Source of the DNA: Enchytraeus crypticus
Lineage: Eukaryota; Annelida; Clitellata; Enchytraeida; Enchytraeidae
Assembly (NCBI GenBank): GCA_905160935.1
Contig: CAJHZI010000242.1
Span: 62,001-126,000, forward strand
Direction of reading: 5' to 3'
Length of the DNA: 64,000 nt
Each line of letters starts with the position of its first letter. Positions within the stretch are counted from its first letter, which is position 1. Below, in pieces: positions 54,095 to 64,000 of the stretch. The notes under the pieces were generated by a model. It ran no database searches. It was not told where the DNA came from and worked only from the letters and a program-made list of their open reading frames with translations. Made by a program: the position numbers and the translations under genes.

Positions 54095-56579
54095 CATTAT
54101 TATTATTATTATTTTCAATTTAAAATTCTACATGTATATATAGGCATGCACATGTAGATACCCCGATAAACAGATTATAGCTGTATAGGCGGACAATGAT
54201 ATCGATTCTACAGAATACTAAAGTAAACCAAGGACTAATTTGAAATGGTATAAGCGTTAATTGAAATTATACTACACTCAATACAGTGCCTTTAATATAG
54301 ATATTCGACCACGGATCTCTTCTACAATATTCTGGTGGAAATTCTCATTATTTCTTTACCTTGGTCATGAAGTGTTAAAGTAAAAAAATACCACACATTA
54401 TAGTGAAATGATCAACTGTATTGATTTCTATCACTTTTAATACCACATGTTTAAACCATTAGGCAATTTAGTCCATTTTCCGTGTAACTGTTCTGTGAAT
54501 GTCCGAGGTTTTATTCTCAGATCAGCGCGGCTGGGATTCGAACCCACGAGGGTTCGATTCACCTAAGAGTCTGTCATTTAAAACTTTCATTGTATAGTAG
54601 TGTATGATATTGTGTGGTACTGTTTTGCAATTTATTTTATTGTATTGTGTTGTATTGTATTTCTGTATTGCATTTTGTATTGTATTTTTTGTATTGTATT
54701 GCATTGTATTTTTGTATTGTATTTGTATTGCATTATATTGTATTGTAATTATTGTATTTGTATTGTATTGTCATGCAGTGTGAGAGCGTGTACAAACACT
54801 TCGGCGGGGCTGAGAACATGACGGCCCCTGAGATCTGCCTCAACAAGGCCCTTAGCCTAGAGGCCTCCCTGCCTCCCCTCCCTCAATACTCCACCGTCGA
54901 TCAGGTAAATACCTGCTTAATCTTACTATTATTTATGTAGAGTCGATTTCTATTAAACACATCCATCATTTAGTCATTTTTCCTCAGATTTCTCACCTAA
55001 ATCGTGAAAATTACAGTATATTAGCCTTTTGTTGTTGAAAAACCACTCCTTCAGTTCTAAAATTAACTCTTTCACTTTTAGAATGATACTACCTTAACTA
55101 TCTTAACTATCTTAACTATCTTAACTATCTTAACTAGTTCAACTATCTTAACTATCTCAACTATCTTAACTATCTTAACTATCTCAACTATCTTAACTAT
55201 CTTAACTATCTCAACTAGTTTAACTATCTCAACTATCTTAACTGTCTTAACTAGTTTAACTATCTCAACTAGTTTAACTATCTTAACTATCTCAACTATC
55301 TTAACTATTCTAACTATCTTAACTAGTTTAACTAGCTTAACTATCTTAACTATCTTAACTATCTCAACTAGCTTAACTATCTTAACTACCTTAACTATCT
55401 CAACTAGTTTAACTATCTCAACTAGTTTAACTATCTCAACTAGTTTAACTATCTCAACTAGTTTAACTATCTTAACTATCTCAATTATCTTAACTATTCT
55501 AACTATCTTAACTATTCTAACTATCTTAACTAGTTTGGCTGTTCTAATAGTTTAGTATGAGTCTTAATGTTATGCTCGATGTTGTGCTGGAGATGTTGTT
55601 GTTGTTGTCGTGATGCTATGCTCGATGTTGTCATGTAGATGTTGTTGTTGTTGTTGGCAGGAGGCTCTGATACGTATGCTGAACGACAGCAGACAACTCA
55701 ACCATACAATCTGCTCTCTGATAGCAGTCAACCACCAGTCTCTGACACGTGTGGAGTGTGACCAGCTGACCCCCGTGTCACCCTGTCACCTCAAGTGCAG
55801 TGTGGCAGCGCAGTGTGACCAACAGCTCCTCTGTCAACTGATGGACGTTAACATAGTCCTGGAGAACTTAATCATGCTCCTTATGCTAGAGGTATTGATT
55901 GATTGATTGATTGGTTGATTGACTGACTGATTGATTGAGTGATTGTTTGATGAATTGATTGATTTATTGATTGACTGATTGGTTGATTGATTGATAGAAT
56001 GAAAGAAAGATTTTAAGCCCCATTTCTTGATTGCCTTATTATTTGATTGATTGATTGATTAACAGAAAGATCTTAAGCTATGTCTTGATTGACTGATTTG
56101 TTTGTTTTATCGATTGACTGATTTAACTGATTTGATTAACTCACATCATAGTGAAATGATCAACTACGTTGATATCTATCACTTTTAATACCACATGTTA
56201 AATCCGTTAGGTAATTTTGTCCATTTTCCGTATAACCAGTCCAGTGAATGTCCGAGACTTTACTCTCAGATCAGCGCGGCTGGAATTCGAACCCACGAGG
56301 GTTCAATTTATCTCAGGTTCTGCCATTTAGAACTTCATGACGTTGTCTACACCTCTAACCATTGCGCTAATGAGACATTCAAACACTAATTATGATTGAT
56401 TGATTGATTGATTGCTGTACTAGACTAGGCAGTATGAGCCGTGCACAGAGACATTCATGGAGATACCAATCAACGTTACCACTTCTAGGCTGGAGATGAG
56501 AGAATTCAACGTGGCAACACTACACTATTCTGAGAGTCTGACCGCCATTATGCTACAAGCTCTCTCTAAATACCGCTAA
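51729..56579 (+). CDS. Predicted secreted pro-protein with repeat propeptide and furin-type site, 5 exons; family not recognised
   Basis: Exons: 51729-51783, 52528-52829, 54779-54904, 55661-55891 and 56433-56579. All phases agree: 861 nt, 286 aa. Seen: a basic N-terminus, then a hydrophobic stretch formed across the first joint (FKKLFLIVATLYHLA) that looks like a signal peptide. An acidic region (about 30-85) repeats the unit ADSTPxEHxTSEYL about four times. A dibasic GRVKR follows, then a region of about 195 residues with 9 or 10 cysteines (for example QVQCKNLHQRLDS, QYCESVYKHF, HTICSLI, RVECDQL, CHLKCSVAAQCDQQLLCQL, YEPCTETF), predicted largely helical. Possible N-glycosylation sites are ENMT, LNHT and INVT. 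Inference: a secreted protein cleaved after RVKR, perhaps a ligand or extracellular cofactor. I do not recognise a family. Exon 1 is the weakest part because it is short. A possible poly(A) signal lies at 57311. Confidence 0.6.
53016..53155. repeat. (CT)n microsatellite
   Basis: CT runs following a TA run, in intron 2 of the secreted-protein gene. Confidence 0.97.
53170..53455. repeat. 20-bp minisatellite
   Basis: Unit GGTTATAAGAGTATTGTCAT, about 14 copies, intron 2 of the secreted-protein gene. Confidence 0.97.
53812..54043 (+). repeat. tRNA-derived SINE family A, full length
   Basis: A-box region ATAGCGCAATGATTAAGGGT, B-box GGGTTCGATTCCCAGCCGCG, conserved body, then a TTATTATTA tail (54044-54110) that looks like the family's 3' microsatellite. 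Confidence 0.85.
54403..54590 (-). repeat. tRNA-derived SINE family A
   Basis: Antisense copy. B-box complement CGGCTGGGATTCGAACCC; lacks the A-box end. Confidence 0.8.
55085..55545. repeat. 9-bp satellite in intron 3 of the secreted-protein gene
   Basis: About 50 units of TTAACTATC / TCAACTATC with TAACTAGTT variants. Confidence 0.97.
56150..56385 (-). repeat. tRNA-derived SINE family A, full length
   Basis: Antisense copy with B-box complement CGGCTGGAATTCGAACCC and A-box complement CTAACCATTGCGCTA, in intron 4 of the secreted-protein gene. Confidence 0.85.
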
Positions 56580-56581
56580 AG

Positions 56582-56623
<42 letters not shown>

Positions 56624-56735
56624 AAATACCGCTAAAGCTCTCTCTCTCTCCTCTCTTTCTCTCTCCTCTCTATCTTCTCTCTCTCTCTCTTACTCTCTCT
56701 CTCTTTCTTTTACTCTCTCTAAATACCGCTAACTA
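56560..56735. repeat. (CT)n with repeated gene 3' end
   Basis: TCTCTAAATACCGCTAA, which holds the last codons and the stop, occurs three times (56564, 56617 and about 56718) separated by CT runs. Confidence 0.9.
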
Positions 56736-57919
56736 TGTACATGACCAGTCTACACTTAAGTCTTTCCATGTGTTTCATAGTAATTGATACCATTCGTAAT
56801 TTATACGTATTTGTTTGTTATTCCAGCATATACTCCTGTTTCAGCATTCTCTTCTCGTGCTAAATTTGTAAGCTACACATTTTAGAACGAGATTTAGTTA
56901 AACTTTACTGTCAATTATTTAAAGGCTCATGTCGGAGTCGGCTGGCAGTGGAAGGCTAATACTATATCACTATGAACTGTTGTAACTTATTCACATATTA
57001 TAAACTCATTCTTGCTGTGATGTTTGCTTTAACCATTAGGCATTATAAGTATTTATTGACGGGTGCTGTGCAATTCTCAGATTTTACTTTCTGACCGTAT
57101 CTCTTAGAGTGGAGGGGAGGGGGATTTTGATATTTATTGGATAAATCAATCAATCAGTAACTGGACTCGCTTACTACAGTAAGATGTAGAATACTGCGTC
57201 ATTTATAGCGAGAGTTTAGCGTCAGGATCGTCATCTGATGATGATATCAGGGATGTTCTATGTATAGCTTACACTGTTGCTTGAATGAGGGAAAGTGAAA
57301 CCTCGTTATGAATAAAAAATACAAAAGTTACTGAATGACTTCGTCACACAGCTGGTCGTCGTGTATTTATTACTGTGAGATTTCCCTTTTTCAATTTCAT
57401 TTTCTGTTGCCGAACCGCTGATAGTAAAAGCGTACTCTTAATCTAGTTCTAATTTAATTTAAGATTTATTGCGAGACTGTTAAAGTTAACGCGATGCTTA
57501 TATTTCTCTATCATAGCTTTATTCTGTTAACAATATATTTTCTAATTTTATAACTCCATAAAAAATTTCTTGGTGTCATAAATGACGGCAGCGCTCTAGT
57601 TGTTTTACTGTTATAATGTTATTGACGCGTCATGTGTAAGCTATTGGGTCATATTTTATAACTATACATGTATGTTCCGTGGTATTTTTACAATGTTGTA
57701 TAGTTTTCTATTGTAACGTTATTAGTCGTGTATCTATACATTAGGACTCTGAGAAAGGGCATGCACATATTGAGTTGTGTAGGAATGAGTTCTCTATTGT
57801 AATACTCGTCTGTTTTTATCCTGTAATTTTAGTGTTCATTGCTGCCTAAATTAAATCATGTTGAGCCTGTAAATGTGAAGATCTCCTATAGAAACTGCGT
57901 AAAGGATTAGCGCATTGAT

Positions 57920-58080
57920 TAACCCTAACCCTATTGAAAAACCCTTAACCCTTAACCCTATTAAAAAATCCTTAATCCTAATCCTATTGAAAAACTCTTA
58001 ACCATATTGAAAAACCCTTAATCCTAATCCTATTGAAAAACCCTTAATCCTTAACCCTATTGAAAAACCCTTAACACTAA
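57920..58080. repeat. Telomere-like interstitial repeat
   Basis: CCCTAACCCT and CCCTTAACCC motifs (complement of TTAGGG type) alternate with ATTGAAAAA spacers in about 25-bp units. Confidence 0.7.
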
Positions 58081-58699
58081 CTAGCCGAAAATGCGGTTGT
58101 AAAAAATGCTAATATTTCCTTATATCAAACGGTTGACAGACAAAAATAACAAAAATGAAGGACAAAACAAAACAAAGCGCAGCTGTGTTATGAAGTTGAC
58201 CTGTCGTTTACGAAACTGGACGAGCGAAGTTGAATTTTGTTATCCAGAGTTTACTTTTGTTATCCAGAGTTTACTTTTGTTATCCAAAGCTTAGTTTTGT
58301 TATCCAAAGTGGAGTTTTGCTATCAGCGTACATTTAATTCAATGTGCTTCATATGTATGTGATCAGTCCTAGTTATTATCAAGGATGTCAGTATTTCTTC
58401 AAATCTGCGGTTTAGTTTGTAATGCTCATGTGCCTACGTTCATATTTCCTGTTCTCGTTAGGTTAATCTAAGACTTGTATTACTTAATTATTCACGACAA
58501 AGGTTTAACGTCAATTTCCTCATCTAAGGATGGCGTCAGTGACATTCCTTTAGCAATAAACTTCCGTATTTGCTGAATTTCGCTTGTATGGTCAGTTTTG
58601 TACGTTTATTTTGTGTTCTTTGTGTCTACGCGATCTACAGTATGTTTAGTTTTAATTAGGCATTAAATGTTTCTAGAATTTTGGGTACACTTAGCGGGA

Positions 58700-58785
58700 G
58701 GATGGTAGAGAGGTTAGCGAGGTTGACTGATAGCCCAGAGATGCTGGGATCAACCCTCAGTCAGATCAAAAAATCAGAACAGACA
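58700..58785 (+). repeat. Possible tRNA-like SINE fragment
   Basis: GGTAGAGAGGTTAGCGAGG followed by a B-box-like CTGGGATCAACCCTCAG. No tail was recognised. Confidence 0.25.
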
Positions 58786-59047
58786 GCTGTGTTGTTTTAT
58801 TTATTTTAGACTTTAGCAAGTATTAATTTATTCTATTGTATTTTATATAATTTTGATAATTAATAAACTGTATACTGTAAGTATAAATCTGTTCTATATA
58901 TGAGATTGGAATGTTGAGATTGTTTAACGAGACAAATAAACGTTTAAACTACAATGACTATTGCGTTGACTTCACTTCTGCATTGTTGACTTTTCGTATC
59001 TTAACGATATACGCTGTCTTATATAACAACTAGGAATGCCAGATTAG

Positions 59048-59170
59048 GGATGTTAGATGATTTAAAGACCCACTCATATGTGGAAATGAAGAGGAAGGCG
59101 GAAGACAGAGAAGAGTGGAGGCGCTATATACCATGGACCTGCTAGTAGGCAGTGCACTAAGAGAGAGAGA
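59048..59170 (+). mobile_element. LINE 3' end, family X
   Basis: Reads [20 protein letters not shown] and EWRRYIPWTC, then CACTAAGAGAGAGA. It is the best preserved copy in the window. Confidence 0.75.
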
Positions 59171-59504
59171 TATAACAACTAATCACTACAATAACAAAAC
59201 ATCACGTCATATCACACATATCTCATCTCAAAATTTAAATTACATAAATCATTGAATTCATCTCAATCAGTCCAAAGGCATCAATCACAAACTTAAATCA
59301 AAAGCAAACAAGTCATTTTATCCTGTGACTATAACACTAGACCAGTGTCTTTAGAGATTTTTCAAAGCAGTCATATATGTCACATCTAAAATTATTATTA
59401 ATATAGACTCACTCATGAATATGCATTTAAAACCATGAATATGCGTTAATTAAACTCCTCATGAATACAAATTAAGCCTTTCCATGAGTACAAATTAAAT
59501 CCTC

Positions 59505-59812
59505 CCTGAATATGCATTAAAGTGATTAACCTCCTTGAATATGCATTAAAGTGATTAACCTCCTTGAATATGCATTAAAGTGATTAACCTCCTTGAATAT
59601 GCATTAAAGTGATTAACCTCCTTGAATATGCATTAAAGTGATTAACATCCTTGAATATGCATTAAAGTGATTAACCTCCTTGAATATGCATTAAAGTGAT
59701 TAACCTCCTTGAATATGCATTAAAGTGATTAACCTCCTTGAATATGCATTAAAGTGATTAACCTCCTTGAATATGCATTAAAGCGATTAACCTCCTTGAA
59801 TATGCATTAAAC
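59505..59812. repeat. 29-bp minisatellite downstream of MED16
   Basis: Unit GATTAACCTCCTTGAATATG plus CATTAAAGT, about 11 copies with almost no divergence. Confidence 0.97.
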
Positions 59813-59963
59813 CCTTAATGAATATATTAACATCCTTCAAAAATTTGTAATGAACTGCTCCATGAATATGCATTAAAGGCATAAACACTCTGTACTGCAC
59901 ACCTTGTACATAAAATTACAGGTAAAAACATTTAAGATATGCACGACACAGATACTATACAGA

Positions 59964-62900
59964 CTATATAACTGGAACAGCCTGCTCTAGTTTCCACGGA
60001 CCACCACACACACAGGCTCTCTCAAATCTCAGCTCCCAAACTTTCGCTGCCGGCAACCGAGCGATCCTATTGGCCGACGATCTGCAGCCGCAGCGCAGAC
60101 AAACCCTAAGCCCGTCCTCTTTTGGCTCGCCGCCAGGTCTCGTAAGCTCCACCCTCTCGCTGTGATTGGCTGTCACGAGCGAGGCTTCGCTCTGATTGGG
60201 CGTAGCTCCCAGACCAATCAGTCTGACTACGTCTCTCACGTGACTAGCCCTGCACTGCCCGGGCAGCAAAGCCACATCGGTTCTAGCGCTAGACTCTATG
60301 ACACTCCTGTAGCTGTGCATGGGTCTCTCCCCGAACACGTACTTGAGCGGAAAGTCCTGCGAGAAGAGCTGCTGCGAGTAGTCGAGACACCCAAACAACC
60401 CCTCGTCCACTGGCGGCAGGTGAACCTGACTCAGAAACGTGCAGCACTCGTCGATCAGCGCCTCGTCATATTCTCTCGGCACGCGTCCAACGCCGGCACC
60501 GCCTCCGTTGGCAGCGTGCCAGATCTTGGTGATACACCTGAAGATGAGAGGAAGAAAGTCGACGTTCTGTACGGTGCTGCTGAACCTGGGCTGACAGGTG
60601 GTGCTGATCAGCCCCCACGTCTTTATCACCACCAGCAGCTCCCTCAGCGTAAACAAACAGCCGGAATCCCGCAGCAGGGAAACCCCCGGGTAATTCCCAG
60701 CACCGGAAAGTCCCGACCCTGCGCTGCCACCGACTAGAGTGGAGACGATGCCGATGAGATGAAGGGCAAGGTCGGCGACCCACTGGATGAGAGGCTGCAT
60801 GGAGAGGAGGGATAGGGATTCGATCACAAAGTTCTTGTCAGGATTGAGCGACATGACGATAGCGTCGATGTCAACGTCTGTATGCGCGCTACAGCTCATC
60901 GTTAGACGTTCTGCCGGAGACTACTCAGTCAATCAATCAATCAGTTAATCAGTCAGTTAATCAATCAATCAATCATTCAATCAATCGATGTCAACGTCCG
61001 CGTGCGCGCTACAGCTTATCGTCAGACGTTCTGCTGGAGACTACTCAGTCAATCAATCAATCACTCAATCAATCAATCAGTCAATCAATCAATCAATCAG
61101 TCAGTTAATCAGCTAATTAATCAATCAATTAATTAATTAATCAATCAATCAATCAACCAGTCAGTCAATCAGCCAATCAATCAACCAGTCAGTCAATCAA
61201 TCAATCAATCAGTTAGTGAATCAATCAGTCAATTTATCTATCTATCTATCTATCTATTTATCAATCAGTCAATCAATCAATCAGTTAATCGATCAATCAG
61301 TTTCTCTATCAATCAGTAAACCAATCTATCACTCAATCTATCTATCCATCAATCATCAATCAATCAATCAATCAATTAGTCAGTCAGTCAAATATGAGAA
61401 ATTATAATATAACTCACACAGCTCACAACAGAGTCATAGTCATAATTATGTGTTATATTAAATAAAAAAATTAATTGCTCATGATATTATTAAGTATAAT
61501 TTATATTTAATATTTCACATTATCCAGTTAACCTGGGATTTAGGGGAAGATGATGATGATTGCATATTATCCAGCATATAACGCATATCACAGACAATTA
61601 CTAAAACATCAGAACATACGGTTAAATAGTTAAAACTGAAATATGCACAGTTTACGTTCAGTTTATTATGAACTAACAGATGACATGTTAAGAATCAGTT
61701 AAAGAGTCATCATCTACCATTTCAAAGTCAGCCTTGGGACTCACTCGTCCGTCAGATCTTGAAACGACAGAAAGTACATAGAATAAAGCTAATAAAAAAG
61801 CTAATGTTAACGTCAGTTCCTCACTCGAAAGCGATGTTAGTGACGGGCGAGCCCTGGATTTGAACCCCGCACATACTGATCCGCGGTCGAGTATCTTACC
61901 GACATCGCCACGGGCTCCAGCAAATAGAAACAGGAAGGCCAAGACCTACCACTTCACTGGCAGACAGGACTTTAGGCCTGAGCAGAGACTTGAAGTAGCT
62001 GGATATACAGTGCAAAAGTATCCTGCAGTGACAGTCAGCTGCTCTCAGCTGTCCACAGCTGCTGCTGCTCAGCTTATACAGCGCCATCTTCTGAGTGAGC
62101 AGCCTAGTGTATAACAACTCCTGGGCGCTTGCTGGCTGCTTGCCAAAGTTATCTGATAGCTTCACCAACACACTCTCCACCATTCCTGCGTCCTCAATCA
62201 ATCAATCAATCAATCAATCAGTCAATCAATCAGTCAATCAATCAGTCAGTCAATCAATCATCAATCAATCCATTAATCAGTCAATCAATTAATCAATAAA
62301 TAAGTTATCTTTCACATGGAAATCAAGCTAAAAACTACAGATAATAGATAAATAAGGCTATATAGATTATACAGTTATAATTTAAGGTTTGATATAGGCT
62401 ACATTAAGGTTTGATATAGGCTACATTAAGGTATGATATAGTCTATGCCATTGTATAATAATCAGCATCTTAGTCAATGTAGTGCTCTTATTGAGAAGAA
62501 AGACAGAGATTGGAATATGTACCGTGGACCTGCCACTAGGCAGAATACGAGAGAGAGAGGGAGTGAGATAGAGAGTTAGATAGATAAATAGACAGATAGA
62601 TATATAGAGAGATAGAGAGGTAGATAGATAGAGAGATAGGTAGATAGAGAGAGAGAGAGATAGAGAGGAGAGAGAGAGAGAGATAGATAGAGAGAGAGAG
62701 ACCAGGTTTGACAGCAGTGAGACAGTCCCAATGATCTAGACCAGTGACGAGTAGGTACTCAAACATGGCGACTAGGAAAGGACTGGGAACCTGAGTGACT
62801 GGGTCCCTAGTGTTCACTGCCTTCATCACATACACACAGCTATACTGATCTATGCCCACCAGCACACAGCCTATCAATCAATCATCACATCAGTCAATCA

Positions 62901-64000
62901 ATCCATCAATCAATCTTCACATACACACAGCTATACTGATCTATGCCTACCAGCACACAACCTATCAATCAATCAATCAATCAATCAATCAACCAATCAA
63001 TCAATCAATCATCTAGTGAAAATATAAATTATTAACCAAAAAACAAGATCTATATAAGACATACACAAGATATACAATGTCACACATTAGTGACAGTATC
63101 GTTTCTGATATGAGAACAGTCTAAGAGACGTTAAACTTTGCTTTTAATATACATTTGTTATAAAACAGTTACTTTCTGCTATAGGACACAACATGTATGC
63201 AGCATTCTCTTCTCAGCGTATGTTGCAAATCATTCCACCACATGTAACTTTAATACCATCTTACTACAAGTAAAAAGACGTCTGGTAATTCATTAAAAGA
63301 CGAGAAAATTGAAATATAAAACACCATTTCTTTATAAAGACTTTGCATGATATCAATCCGGCTGCGACTGAGAGCTAATCACTTGTAATAGGTATAGCGC
63401 CGAATGCCCAAATCTTCCAGAAAACACTCGCATTTCATCACCATACCAACAACCAGTAATTTAAAAAGAAATGATTAACACGGTATTAACCAAAACATAA
63501 AAACATATATATTATTATTGTATAATTATTATTATGGTATTGTGACAGGGTATTAATTAACGATATATTTAACTCAAATCGTGAAATATCGTAACTTACT
63601 GTTACCCTAATCTCTGTGACGGTAGCTCGAGTGTGTCGAGTCGTGTTCAAGAGAAGCCTTTTGCTTCTGAACCATGACGTTAAACCCACTACAACCTACC
63701 TCTTAACACGGCAAAGTAACAACGATATAATTCTCAACCGGTGAACGACTGCTGCATGTGCGTCATGTGCGCCAAGGTCTTCCTCCTCTTATCCCCACAC
63801 ATCTCCTCCTCGAGGCCACTGCTCTTGAGGTCAGTGATCCCTGTGTCCAGGTTAGTCGTCGTCACGGGCTGAAAGGTCATCCGGTGCACGAGCTTGATCG
63901 ATCCGTCCCTATAGGCAATGGCGACGTACTGGAAGAGAGATGAGTCAGAGCAGCTGCCAGCTGTTCCAGCAGCTGCTGCGTCCAGGGGCCAGCAGCTGTC
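59964..64000 (-). CDS. MED16: Mediator complex subunit 16, C-terminal 534 residues (5' end outside window)
   Basis: Minus-strand exons: from beyond 64000 to 63739, 62870-62703, 62185-61958 and 60910-59964 (stop). Phases agree and give 535 codons including the stop; human MED16 is about 877 aa, so roughly the first 40 percent is missing. Seen: YVAIAYRDGSIKLVHR (end of the beta-propeller), FEYLLVTGLDHWDCLTAVKP, GMVESVLVKLSDNF, SSYFKSLLRPKVLSA, TDVDIDAIVMSLN, LRELLVVIKTWGLI, EALIDECCTFLSQ, and a C-terminal zinc-ribbon-like pair CLRCGC...CVCGG. Known role: tail-module subunit of Mediator, linking activators to RNA polymerase II. Two acceptors (60910 and 62870) have decoy duplicates upstream, and three acceptors adjoin (TTGA)n tracts. 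The intron 60911-61957 carries an antisense SINE. An alternative acceptor at 63928 is possible, but the frame stays open to the window edge, so I treat it as continuous exon. Confidence 0.93.
60985..61052 (-). pseudogene. Decoy duplicate of the MED16 last-exon acceptor
   Basis: Copies 60868-60930, including GACTGAGTAGTCTCC, the GGCAG/AGCAG acceptor and the first ~40 nt of exon, with about five substitutions. It lies 120 bp upstream in the intron among (TTGA)n. Confidence 0.9.
61055..61385. repeat. TCAA/TCAG/TCTA tract in the last MED16 intron
   Basis: Simple tetranucleotide repeats. In MED16 sense they read (TTGA)n. Confidence 0.95.
61795..61925 (-). repeat. SINE family B in the last MED16 intron
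   Basis: Antisense to the window and sense with MED16; GGGGTTCAAATCCAGGGCTC B-box region. Confidence 0.75.
62505..62700 (+). mobile_element. LINE 3' end remnant with long (GA/GATA)n tail
   Basis: TACCGTGGACCTGCCACTAG (family X end), then about 140 bp of GAGAGA and GATAGATA reaching the MED16 exon donor at 62702. Confidence 0.65.
62913..62972 (-). pseudogene. Decoy duplicate of MED16 exon (62870) acceptor
   Basis: Copies GATTGATAG plus the first ~46 nt of the exon (TGTGCTGGTAGGCATAGATC in sense), with a few substitutions, about 45 bp upstream of the real acceptor. Confidence 0.9.

Noticed and set aside
54600..54821. Plus-strand frame rich in Y, C and I
   Set aside because: TATTG repeats in the intron ahead of exon 3 of the secreted-protein gene; only 54779-54904 is coding, in another frame.
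59505..59812. CRISPR-like direct repeats
   Set aside because: The 29-bp units are contiguous with no unique spacers, in an animal genome; a minisatellite.
60162..60737. 191-codon plus-strand frame
   Set aside because: Antisense shadow of the MED16 last exon, which has clear homology on the minus strand.
63929..64000. Intron ahead of the MED16 exon (CTCTTCCAG at 63929)
   Set aside because: Acceptor-like, but the frame stays open with coding-like codons to the window edge; kept as exon, with the alternative noted.

Overview
This is a window of an animal nuclear genome, AT-rich, intron-rich and full of repeats. Genes are split into short exons with GT-AG introns. The conserved products are metazoan: DDRGK1, beta-TrCP/FBXW11, centractin (ARP1) and MED16. 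tRNA-derived SINEs, non-LTR retrotransposon remnants, a Ty3/gypsy relic, a piggyBac relic and many micro- and minisatellites fill the rest. Nothing bacterial, viral or plasmid-like was seen. The phylum cannot be fixed from this sequence; an invertebrate is most likely.

Layout. 1-6600: SINE and fold-back repeats, then DDRGK1 on the minus strand (8 exons, complete, 308 aa). 6600-25000: a transposon graveyard holding reverse transcriptase pieces, two copies of a TA-flanked MITE, a degenerate 'GDQDK' repetitive protein, a piggyBac C-terminus, an OTU-like exon, a LINE endonuclease, a gypsy LTR with gag, and two decayed minus-strand JmjC-like exons in an ~800 bp duplication. 25280-29665: a plus-strand multi-exon JmjC-like gene related to those two copies. 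31456-37974: beta-TrCP/FBXW11 ortholog (11 exons, 511 aa). 40186-47223: centractin ACTR1 (10 exons, 380 aa), whose seventh intron carries a 1.3 kb 12-bp satellite. 47270-48125: a 26-bp minisatellite. 49339-49640: two mutually inverted palindromes. 51729-56579: a five-exon gene predicted to encode an unfamiliar secreted, furin-type pro-protein. 59964-64000: the 3' part of MED16 on the minus strand, running off the window.

The conserved genes are unrelated housekeeping functions: ER UFMylation, SCF ubiquitin ligase, dynactin and Mediator. No operon logic is visible. The most unusual signal is shared by nearly all of them. At least seven 3' splice sites, each with the first ~20-80 nt of the exon, are tandemly duplicated into the upstream intron as decoy acceptors. 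Many acceptors also sit directly behind (TTGA)n tracts, almost always in the same orientation relative to transcription. TTGAT matches the metazoan branch-point consensus yUnAy, and its complement does not. This suggests a genome-wide process that duplicates intron 3' ends and has built branch-point-like microsatellites there.
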